From an uncultured Solirubrobacter sp. (GTDB lineage Bacteria; Actinomycetota; Thermoleophilia; Solirubrobacterales; Solirubrobacteraceae), in NCBI GenBank assembly GCA_937871635.1, contig CALMNS010000744.1, positions 1 to 11,796 of the forward strand: a stretch of 11,796 nucleotides of DNA, in the 5' to 3' direction. The notes under the pieces are model-generated. The model was not told the origin of the DNA and made no database searches. It was given only the letters and a program-made list of their open reading frames with translations. Shown here in pieces: positions 1-6,935 of the stretch. The position numbers and the translations under genes are program-made. How positions within the stretch are numbered: the stretch's first letter is position 1; every line of letters begins with the position of its first letter.

Positions 1-758
1 CCTGCGGGCCGCTCGCCCGCAGCGCCGCGGACCTGGCGCTCGTATGGGAGGCGCTGACCGGCCGGGCCGTCCCCGCGCGGTCCGGATTCCGGGTCGGCGT
101 GCCGCGCGAGTGGCCCGCGTGGGTCGGGCCGGAGCTGCGAGGCAGAGTGCGCGAGTCGGCCGAGGTGATCGCCGACCTCGGCGGGAGTGTCGTGGAGATC
201 GGCCTGCCCCCGTTCGACGCGTGGACCCGGCCCCGCGGGCGCGTGACGGTGGCCGAGACGCTCGCCGCCCACCGGGAGGCGGGGTGGTACCCGGCCCGCC
301 GCGGGGACTACGGCGAGGAGGCGCTCGGCGCCCTCGAGGCGGCCGAGCGGCTCTCCCCCGACGACCTCCTCGCCGCGCGCCGGGCGCTCGCCGACCTCGT
401 GCTCGACTTCCGCCAGGCGCTCGGCGGGGTCGACGCCGTGGCCCTGCCCGTCACGACCGGACCCGCGCCCGAACGGGACACCGGCGAGCGGGACGCCGAT
501 CGCGACGCCCGGCTCACCCGCGAGCTGACCCGGCTCTGCGGTCCCGTCAACGCCTGCGGGCTCGCCGCGGTCGCCGTCCCCTGCGCTCCCAGCCCCGAGG
601 GGCTGCCCCTCGGGATCCAGCTCGTCGCGGCCGACGAGCCGACGGCGCTCGCGGCGGCGCTGGCCTACCAGGACGCCACGGACTTCCACGAGCGGCGCCC
701 GCCGCTCGTCGCCCCCCAGGCCGCGCTGACGGGCGGCGGAGAGGAGAGGCCCCGGTGA
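1..758 (+). CDS. Amidase (amidase-signature family), C-terminal part, 5' end outside window
   Basis: This is the C-terminal 251 residues of an amidase-signature hydrolase, a family that cleaves C-N amide bonds with a Ser-cisSer-Lys triad. The first complete codon is at 3. The visible protein begins with the family segment GPLARSAADLALVWEAL, continues through GFRVGVPREW, and ends with the typical C-terminal block (GPVNACGLAAVAVPC, then GLPLGIQLVA). The catalytic Lys and Ser residues lie upstream of the window, so activity cannot be judged. The TGA at 756-758 overlaps the GTG start of the next gene, so the amidase is probably cotranslated with the molybdenum hydroxylase. By inference it may hydrolyse an amide or lactam formed by that hydroxylase. 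The family is broad (for example GatA-type or allophanate hydrolase-like members), and the substrate cannot be read from this fragment. Confidence 0.9.
   Translation, partial: CGPLARSAADLALVWEALTGRAVPARSGFRVGVPREWPAWVGPELRGRVRESAEVIADLGGSVVEIGLPPFDAWTRPRGRVTVAETLAAHREAGWYPARRGDYGEEALGALEAAERLSPDDLLAARRALADLVLDFRQALGGVDAVALPVTTGPAPERDTGERDADRDARLTRELTRLCGPVNACGLAAVAVPCAPSPEGLPLGIQLVAADEPTALAAALAYQDATDFHERRPPLVAPQAALTGGGEERPR
741..749 (+). promoter_or_regulatory. Ribosome binding site for the FAD subunit gene
   Basis: The purine run GAGGAGAGG lies 5 bases before the GTG at 755. It supports that GTG as the start, in preference to any Met farther upstream in the same frame, where the reading overlaps the amidase gene. 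Confidence 0.7.
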
Positions 759-1645
759 AGCCGGCCACCTTCGAGTACCACCGGGTCGGGACGGTCGGCG
801 AGGCGGTCGAGCGGCTCGGCGAGCTCGGCGAGGACGCCAAGCTGCTCGCCGGAGGGCAGAGCCTCGTGCCGATGATGAACTTCCGGCTGGCGCGGCCTCC
901 CGCGCTCGTCGACATCAGCCGGGTCGCAGAGCTCCGGTACCTGACGCGCGAGGGGGACACCCTGCGGATCGGCGCCCTGACCTCCCACCTCGCGATCGAG
1001 CGGATGGACGCCCCGGAGCTGCTCGACGGGTTCTCCTTCCTCAAGGAGGCCGCCCACTGGGTCGGGCACTATCCGATCCGGACCCGCGGCACCTTCGGCG
1101 GCAGCGTCGCGCACGCCGACCCGGCGGCGGAGTGGTGCCTGCTGGCCGTCCTGCTCGACGCGGAGATCGTCGCCCGCGGGCCCGGCGGCGAGCGCACGAT
1201 CGCGGCGGCCGACTTCCTCCTGGGCTTCCTGACCAACGCGCTCGACCCCGACGAGGTCCTGGTCGAGGTCCGCTTCCCGCGGCCCGCCTCACGCGCCGCG
1301 CTGCACGAGTACGCCCGCCGCCGCGGCGACTTCGCGATCGTCGCCGCCGCGGTCGCCGTGGACGTCGAGGAGGACACCTGCCGCTCGGCCCGGATCGTCA
1401 TCGGCGGGGTCGACGACGTCCCGGTGCGCATCGGCGAGGCCGAGGCCGCCCTCGCGGGCAGCCGGCTCGAGGCCGAGGCGATCGAGGAGGCAGCCCAGGC
1501 GGCGGCCCGGGCCGTCGATCCCGCCTCGGACATCCATGGCAGCGCCGAGTACCGCCGGCACCTCACCGCCGTGCTGGTCACGCGCGCGCTCGGGGAGGCC
1601 CGGGGGTCGGAGGACGGCGCCCGCTCCAAGAACGGCGCGGGATGA
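755..1645 (+). CDS. Molybdenum hydroxylase FAD-binding subunit (CoxM/CutM-like)
   Basis: This 296-residue medium subunit of a xanthine-oxidase-family molybdenum hydroxylase takes electrons from the [2Fe-2S] subunit onto FAD and passes them to an acceptor. It has the two FAD-binding signatures of the family: AGGQSL at residues 32-37 and TRGTFGGSVAHADPAAE at about 110-126. Length and layout match CoxM-type proteins: an FAD PCMH domain in roughly the first 170 residues, then the C-terminal CODH flavoprotein domain, which ends near the DIHGSAEYRRHL block. The GTG start at 755 sits inside the amidase stop (GTGA) behind a good purine-rich ribosome binding site. The stop overlaps the L1 start in ATGA. 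The open frame runs upstream of 755, but that translation is the out-of-frame reading of the amidase. The electron acceptor cannot be predicted. It is the only FAD subunit in the window. Confidence 0.95.
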   Translation: MKPATFEYHRVGTVGEAVERLGELGEDAKLLAGGQSLVPMMNFRLARPPALVDISRVAELRYLTREGDTLRIGALTSHLAIERMDAPELLDGFSFLKEAAHWVGHYPIRTRGTFGGSVAHADPAAEWCLLAVLLDAEIVARGPGGERTIAAADFLLGFLTNALDPDEVLVEVRFPRPASRAALHEYARRRGDFAIVAAAVAVDVEEDTCRSARIVIGGVDDVPVRIGEAEAALAGSRLEAEAIEEAAQAAARAVDPASDIHGSAEYRRHLTAVLVTRALGEARGSEDGARSKNGAG

Positions 1646-4020
1646 CCGGCGGGGTGGAGGCCCGGGCCCCGGCGGGCGAGCGCCGCTGGATCGGGCGGTC
1701 GCTGTCGCGGGTGGAGGACCACCGGCACCTCACTGGGGGTGGCTCCTTCGTGGACGACATCGCCATCCCCGGCCTGCTGCACCTCGCCTTCGCGCGCTCG
1801 CCCCACGCGGCGGCGCGGATCGAGGCGATCGACGCCGAGGAGGCCCGCGCGACGCCCGGCGTCGAGGCGGTCCTCACCGCGGAGGACCTCTCCGCGCTCC
1901 AGCGCTTCGTCCCCATGCTCAACCGTCCCGACTTCGTTCCCGTCGAGACGCCGCTCCTGGCTCGCGACCGGGTCCGCCACGTGGGGGAGCCGGTCGCGCT
2001 GGTCGTCGCGTCGACGCCGCACGCCGCCGAGGACGGCGCCGAGCGCGTGCGCGTGACCTACGAGCGCACCGACGCAGTGGCCTCGATCGACGCCGCCCTG
2101 GCCGAGGGCAGCCCGGCCGTCCACGACGACGCGCCGGACAACCTCCTGCTCGACGCCGTCTTCAAGGACGATCCCGAGATCGACGGCGTCCTCGACGGGG
2201 CCGCCCTGGTCGTCGAGGCGACCTTCCGGTCCTCCCGCGTCACCGCCGTCCCGATGGAGGCCCGGGCCTGCCTGGCGGAGTGGGACGGGCGGACGGAGCG
2301 CTGCCGCCTGCACTCCTCGACCCAGGTCCCGCACATCGTGCGGACCAGCGTCGCGGGACTGCTGGGACTTCCCGAGCACCGGCTGCGGGTGATCGCGCCG
2401 GACGTCGGCGGGGGCTTCGGGCAGAAGTGCGTCGTCGCCCGCGAGGAGGTGCTGACCTGCATCGCCGCCCAGGCGGTCGGCCGGCCCGTGAAGTGGGTCG
2501 CCGACCGGCAGGAGAACCTCGTCGCGGACTTCCAGGGCCACGAGCAGCGCTACGAGGTGCGCGCGGGCTTCACCGAGGAGGGGGTCCTCCTGGCCCTCGA
2601 CGCCCAGGTCCTCACCGACGTCGGCGCCTACTCGAACCATCCCTTCACCTGCGGCGTCGAGCCGCTGATGGCGGCGGCCGAGCTGCTGGGCCCCTACACC
2701 GTGCGCCACTACCGGTGCCGCACGCGCGCGGTGGCGACCCACAAGACGCCGATGGCGCCCTACCGCGGGGTGGCCCGGCCCCAGCTCGTCCTGGTGATGG
2801 AGGGGCTGATGCAGAGGGCGGCGCGCCGCCTGGGCATCGAGCAGAGCGAGGTGCGGGCCCGGAACCTCATCCCGGACGACGCGTTCCCCTACACGACCGC
2901 CGCGGGGCTGAGGATCGACCGGGGGAGCTACGGCGAGTCGCTCGCGCGGTGCGTCGATGCGTTAGACCTGGACGCCTTCCGCGAGCGCCAGGCGGCGGCG
3001 CGCCGCGAGGGCCGCCTGCTCGGGCTCGGCCTCTCGTGCTTCGGCGAGCGCACGGGCTACGGCACGGAGGCCTTCGAGCAGCGCAAGATGGCGATGACCC
3101 CCGGGTACGACATCGCCCAGCTCGCGCTCGACCCGACGGGAGGGATCACCCTGAGCGTGGGGACGGCCTCCCACGGCCAGAGCCACGAGACGACGCTCGC
3201 GCAGATCGCCGCGGAGGCGCTCGGGGTGCACCCGACCGTGATCGACGTCCGGCAGGGCGACACGGACCAGTCGCCCTACGGGTGGGGGACCTTCGCCAGC
3301 CGCTCGATGGTGGTCAGCGGCGGGGCCACGCGGAAGGCGTCGCTGCGGCTCGCCGATCGGCTCAAGCACCTCGCCTCCCATCTGCTCGAGGCGGCGCCCG
3401 AGGACCTCGAGCTGCGCGACGGCGCGGTGGTCGTCCGCGGGTCCCCGAGCCACTCCGTGACGCTCGCGGACATCGGGCGGATCGCCTACCTGGAGATCCA
3501 TCGCCTGCCCGCGGGGGAGGAGCCCGGCGTCGAGGCCCGCGCCACCTTCGACCCGCCGGGCACCTTCTCCAACGCGACGCACGGGTGCATCGTCGAGATC
3601 GACCCGGACACCGGGGCGGTCGCGTTCGACCGCTACGTCGTGGTGGAGGACTGCGGCGTCATGATCAACCCGATGGTCGTCGAGGGCCAGGTGCGCGGGG
3701 GCGTGGCCCAGGGCATCGCCGCCGCGCTCTACGAGCGGGTGGTCTACTCCGACGACGGCCAGCCGCTGACGACCAGCCTGATGGACTACCTGGTGCCCAC
3801 CGCCAGCGAGATCCCGCCCGTCGAGATCCTCCATCTCGAGACCCCGTCCGAGCACTCGGAGACCGGCGCGAAGGGGATGGGGGAGGGCGGGACGATGGGC
3901 GCGCCGGCGTGCGTGGTCAGCGCGGTCAACGACGCCCTGGCCCACCTCGACATCGAGCTCGACGGCCTCCCGATCCTGCCGGAGCAGGTGCTCACGGCGA
4001 TCCAGCGGGCCCGCGCGTAA
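1642..4020 (+). CDS. Molybdenum hydroxylase molybdopterin-binding catalytic subunit, copy 1 (L1)
   Basis: This 792-residue large subunit of the xanthine dehydrogenase/CO dehydrogenase family binds the molybdopterin cofactor and hydroxylates the substrate with water. It opens with the family segment IGRSLSRVEDHRHLTG. The active-site Gln of the family (Gln767 in bovine xanthine oxidase) is Gln228 in STQVPH. The cofactor loop GGGFGQK is at 256-262, and the substrate-loop equivalent is APYRGVARP at 372-380. The catalytic base is Glu748 in GMGEGGTMG. The CO-dehydrogenase loop AYxCSFR is absent, so this is not a form I CO dehydrogenase. The ATG at 1642 overlaps the FAD gene stop (ATGA) without a clear ribosome binding site, suggesting coupled translation. 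Length is normal and all active-site elements are present. Codon 441 (2962-2964) is TTA, the only one I noticed in the genes here. The substrate is unknown, probably an N-heterocycle or aldehyde. Confidence 0.95.
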   Translation: MTGGVEARAPAGERRWIGRSLSRVEDHRHLTGGGSFVDDIAIPGLLHLAFARSPHAAARIEAIDAEEARATPGVEAVLTAEDLSALQRFVPMLNRPDFVPVETPLLARDRVRHVGEPVALVVASTPHAAEDGAERVRVTYERTDAVASIDAALAEGSPAVHDDAPDNLLLDAVFKDDPEIDGVLDGAALVVEATFRSSRVTAVPMEARACLAEWDGRTERCRLHSSTQVPHIVRTSVAGLLGLPEHRLRVIAPDVGGGFGQKCVVAREEVLTCIAAQAVGRPVKWVADRQENLVADFQGHEQRYEVRAGFTEEGVLLALDAQVLTDVGAYSNHPFTCGVEPLMAAAELLGPYTVRHYRCRTRAVATHKTPMAPYRGVARPQLVLVMEGLMQRAARRLGIEQSEVRARNLIPDDAFPYTTAAGLRIDRGSYGESLARCVDALDLDAFRERQAAARREGRLLGLGLSCFGERTGYGTEAFEQRKMAMTPGYDIAQLALDPTGGITLSVGTASHGQSHETTLAQIAAEALGVHPTVIDVRQGDTDQSPYGWGTFASRSMVVSGGATRKASLRLADRLKHLASHLLEAAPEDLELRDGAVVVRGSPSHSVTLADIGRIAYLEIHRLPAGEEPGVEARATFDPPGTFSNATHGCIVEIDPDTGAVAFDRYVVVEDCGVMINPMVVEGQVRGGVAQGIAAALYERVVYSDDGQPLTTSLMDYLVPTASEIPPVEILHLETPSEHSETGAKGMGEGGTMGAPACVVSAVNDALAHLDIELDGLPILPEQVLTAIQRARA

Positions 4021-4027
4021 AGGAAGG
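4021..4027 (+). promoter_or_regulatory. Ribosome binding site for the [2Fe-2S] subunit gene
   Basis: AGGAAGG lies 5 bases before the ATG at 4033, immediately after the TAA of L1. It is the clearest Shine-Dalgarno match in the operon and marks the only junction there without overlapping genes, so the S subunit may be initiated independently of L1. Confidence 0.7.
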
Positions 4028-4032
4028 CCGAC

Positions 4033-4599
4033 ATGAACGACGTCCACCTGATCACCATCACCGTCAACGGGCGACCCAGCGAGGTCGCCGTCGAGGCGCG
4101 CCGGACGCTCGCCGACGTGCTGCGCCACGACCTCGGGTACACCGGGACCCACGTCGGCTGCGAGCACGGGATCTGCGGCGCCTGCACCGTGATCCTCGAC
4201 GGCGAGCCGGTGCGCTCGTGCCTGATCTTCGGCGTCCAGGCGGACGACGCGACGGTGGAGACGGTCGAGGGGCTCGCGGGAGACGACGGGCTCGACGCGC
4301 TCCAGGAGAGCTTCAGCGAGCAGCACGCCCTGCAGTGCGGCTTCTGCACCCCCGGCTTCCTGATGCTCGCCACGGCGCTGCTGCGGGCCAATCCCGAGCC
4401 CACCGACGACGAGATCCGCGACGCGGTGGCCTCCAACCTCTGTCGCTGCACCGGCTACCAGCCGATCCTCGCCGCCGTCCGGCAGGCGGCCGACCGCGCG
4501 GCGTCCCCGGACACCGCCGGGAGCGAGGGCAACGGGTGGGGCGTCTGGGAGCCGCACGTCGACGTGCCGCGCGAGGCAGAGCAGCCGGGCGGCCAGTGA
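4033..4599 (+). CDS. Molybdenum hydroxylase [2Fe-2S] subunit (CoxS/CutS-like)
   Basis: This 188-residue small subunit carries two [2Fe-2S] clusters that move electrons from the molybdenum site to FAD. The N-terminal plant-ferredoxin-type cluster is held by Cys43, Cys48, Cys51 and Cys63 (GCEHGICGACT, then RSC). The C-terminal helical-domain cluster is held by Cys102, Cys105, Cys137 and Cys139 (QCGFCTPG, then NLCRCTGYQ). All eight ligands are present. Family members usually end soon after the TGYQ block. This one continues for about 30 residues past the last helix with a Gly/Glu/Pro-rich tail of unknown role. It sits between the two catalytic-subunit genes, 12 bases after L1, and its TGA shares one base with the ATG of L2 (TGATG). 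As the only iron-sulfur subunit in the window, it presumably serves both large subunits. Confidence 0.97.
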   Translation: MNDVHLITITVNGRPSEVAVEARRTLADVLRHDLGYTGTHVGCEHGICGACTVILDGEPVRSCLIFGVQADDATVETVEGLAGDDGLDALQESFSEQHALQCGFCTPGFLMLATALLRANPEPTDDEIRDAVASNLCRCTGYQPILAAVRQAADRAASPDTAGSEGNGWGVWEPHVDVPREAEQPGGQ

Positions 4600-6935
4600 T
4601 GACCGTCGTCGGGCAGTCCATCCGGCGCCTGGAGGACCCCCGGCTGCTGCGCGGGCTCGGTCACTTCGTCGACGACGTCAACCGGCCCGGCCAGGTCTGG
4701 ATGCGGGTCGTCCGCGCCTCGACCGCGCACGCCCGCCTCGCGGGCGTCGACCTCGACGGCGCCCGCGCCCTCGATGGCGTGCACGCCGCCCTGGCGGCCG
4801 GCGACGTCGACCCCCTCCCCGTCATCCCCCTGCGGCTCGGCCCCGCCGACGAGCCGCTCGACGCCTACCTCCAGCCCGTCCTCGCCCAGGAGCGGGTCCG
4901 CTACGTGGGGGAGCCGGTCGCCGTGGTGGTGGCCGACGACCCCTACCTGGCCGAGGACGCCGCCGAGCTCGTCCGGGTCCGCTACGAGGAGCTGCCCGTC
5001 GCGCTCGACGCGGCGGAGGCGGTGGCCGAGGGCTCGCCCGCGCTGCGCGACGACGCCCCCAACGAGTGCACGACGCTGCGCCGGGGCTACGGCGAGGTCG
5101 ACGAGGCGTTCGCGGGCGCGGCGCGCGTCGTATCGGTCGACGTCCGGGTCGGACGCCACTTCGCGGTGCCCCTCGAGACGCGCGGCCTGGTGGCCGAGTA
5201 CGACGCGGCCGACGGTCACCTGACGCTGTGGGGGGCCACGAAGGTCCCGCACTTCAACCGCCTGGTCCTCGCCGGCATGCTCGGGATGCCGGTCCACCGC
5301 ATCTCGCTGCGTCGCTCGGACGCCGGCGGCGGGTTCGGGGCGCGCGGCGAGCTTTATCCCGAGGACTTCCTCGTCGCCCACCTCGCCCGCCGCCTGAACC
5401 GGGCGGTCAAGTGGATCGAGGATCGCGCGGAGAACCTGGTCGCCATGAACCACTCGCGCGAGCAGACGCGGCGCCTCGAGGCCGCCTTCGACGCCGAGCA
5501 CCGGCTGCTTGCGATCCGCGACGAGCTCTGGCACGACAACGGCGCCTACCTGCGCACGCACGGTGCGGTGGTCGCCGAGCTGACGCTCGGGATGCTGCTG
5601 GGGCCCTACCGGGTCCCGGCCTACGAGGGGGTCGCGCACGTCGCGCTCACCAACAAGACGCCGTGCGGGACCTACCGCGGGCCGGGGCGCTATGAGGCCA
5701 CCTTCGCGCGCGAGCGGCTGCTCGACGCGGCGGTGGCGGAGCTCCGAGTCGACCGGCTCGAGCTGCGCCGGATCAACCTGCTGCGCCCGGACGAGCTGCC
5801 GCTGGAGCGCAAGCTCCCCGTCCTCGGCTCCGAGGCGATCATCGACGTCGGCGACTTCCCCGGGCTGCTCGAGCAGGCCCTCGAGGCCGCGGGGTACGCC
5901 GAGTGGTGCGAGGAGGCGGCCGCCGCGCGCGCCGAAGGGCGGCTCGTCGGGGCGGGGGTCGGGGTGTTCATGGAGAAGAGCGGCGGCGGGCGCTTCGAGA
6001 CCGCGGCGGTGCAGGTCGACCCGTCCGGGGCGGTGCGGGTGGCCACGGGCGGGGCGTCCGTCGGGCAGGGGATCGAGACGGCGATGGCGCAGATCGCCGC
6101 CGACGAGCTGGGCGTCGACGTGGCGCGGATCGACGTCGTCGCGGGCGACACGGACACGATCGGCGACGGGGTCGGCTCCTGGGCGAGCCGCTCGACGATC
6201 ATGGGCGGCAGCGCGGTCAAGCTCGCCGCGGCGGCGACCGCCGACAAGGCCAGGCGGGTCGCCGCCGAGCTCCTCGAGGCGGCGCCGGAGGACCTCCGGC
6301 TCGAGGGTGGCCGCATCACGGTCGCCGGCGCCCCCGGCCGCGGCATGTCGCTCGGCGAGGCGTCGGCCGCCTACGACCCACAGCTGGCCGAGCGCCTCGG
6401 CGAGGCGCCGGGCGAGGCGTTCGGCCTGGGGGCCCAGCGGTCGTTCACCAACGTCGCCATCGCCTTCCCCTACGGCGTGCACCTGGCCCTGGTGGAGGTC
6501 GACCCGGGGACGGGCGCGGTCCGGATCCTGCGCTACCACGTCGCCTACGACGTCGGTCGCGCCGTCAACCCCATGATCGTCGAAGGCCAGCTCGTCGGCG
6601 GGGCCGCGCAGGGCATCGGCGGCGCGCTCCTCGAGGACTTCCGCTACGCCCCCTCGGGGCAGCCGCTGGGGGCCTCCTTCATGGACTACCTCCTGCCCAC
6701 CGCCGCGGAGATCCCGCCCGTCGGGACCTCGATCCACGAGGACGCCCCCTCGCCGGCCAACCCGCTCGGAGTCAAGGGGGCGGGCGAGGGCGGCACGGTG
6801 GGCTGCGGCGCGGCGCTGGCCGGCGCCGTGGACGACGCGGTCGGCGTGGCCGGTGCCGTCCGGGCGCTTCCGATCACGCCGGAGCAGGTGCTGGCCGCGC
6901 TCCAGGTCGTCGAGACGGGGACGGGGACCCGATGA
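4599..6935 (+). CDS. Molybdenum hydroxylase molybdopterin-binding catalytic subunit, divergent copy 2 (L2)
   Basis: This second 778-residue large subunit of the xanthine dehydrogenase/CO dehydrogenase family is clearly paralogous to L1 but distinct from it. It starts with VGQSIRRLEDPRLLRG and has VRYVGEPVAVVVA, the cofactor loop GGGFGARG at 243-250, the loop TYRGPGRYE at 358-366, and the putative catalytic base Glu730 in GAGEGGTVG. The position of the family's active-site Gln is Lys215 (ATKVPH), whereas L1 keeps Gln there. This suggests a different substrate or ligand geometry at molybdenum. The ATG at 4599 shares a base with the S-subunit stop, and the TGA overlaps the next ATG (ATGA). Length is normal with no frameshift, so it reads as an intact gene. 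As inference, it forms an alternative enzyme with the shared M and S subunits, or a mixed complex with L1. Confidence 0.95.
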   Translation: MTVVGQSIRRLEDPRLLRGLGHFVDDVNRPGQVWMRVVRASTAHARLAGVDLDGARALDGVHAALAAGDVDPLPVIPLRLGPADEPLDAYLQPVLAQERVRYVGEPVAVVVADDPYLAEDAAELVRVRYEELPVALDAAEAVAEGSPALRDDAPNECTTLRRGYGEVDEAFAGAARVVSVDVRVGRHFAVPLETRGLVAEYDAADGHLTLWGATKVPHFNRLVLAGMLGMPVHRISLRRSDAGGGFGARGELYPEDFLVAHLARRLNRAVKWIEDRAENLVAMNHSREQTRRLEAAFDAEHRLLAIRDELWHDNGAYLRTHGAVVAELTLGMLLGPYRVPAYEGVAHVALTNKTPCGTYRGPGRYEATFARERLLDAAVAELRVDRLELRRINLLRPDELPLERKLPVLGSEAIIDVGDFPGLLEQALEAAGYAEWCEEAAAARAEGRLVGAGVGVFMEKSGGGRFETAAVQVDPSGAVRVATGGASVGQGIETAMAQIAADELGVDVARIDVVAGDTDTIGDGVGSWASRSTIMGGSAVKLAAAATADKARRVAAELLEAAPEDLRLEGGRITVAGAPGRGMSLGEASAAYDPQLAERLGEAPGEAFGLGAQRSFTNVAIAFPYGVHLALVEVDPGTGAVRILRYHVAYDVGRAVNPMIVEGQLVGGAAQGIGGALLEDFRYAPSGQPLGASFMDYLLPTAAEIPPVGTSIHEDAPSPANPLGVKGAGEGGTVGCGAALAGAVDDAVGVAGAVRALPITPEQVLAALQVVETGTGTR

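Noticed and set aside
1069..2742. Long minus-strand open frame opposite the FAD subunit and L1, with similar ones at 2962-4557, 4455-6737 and 6686-8119
   Set aside because: These are antisense shadows caused by high GC third positions. They resemble no known family and lie opposite well-supported genes.
1642..4599. Aerobic CO dehydrogenase (coxMSL)
   Set aside because: Both large subunits lack the AYxCSFR loop with the Cys that binds copper in form I CO dehydrogenase. The order (M-L-S-L) also differs, and no cox accessory genes are in the window.
1536..6935. A 1799-residue open frame that could look like a giant fusion ending in the second catalytic subunit
   Set aside because: The first roughly 1020 codons are Arg/Gly/Pro-rich out-of-frame readings of the L1 and iron-sulfur genes. 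Recognisable family sequence begins only at the ATG at 4599.
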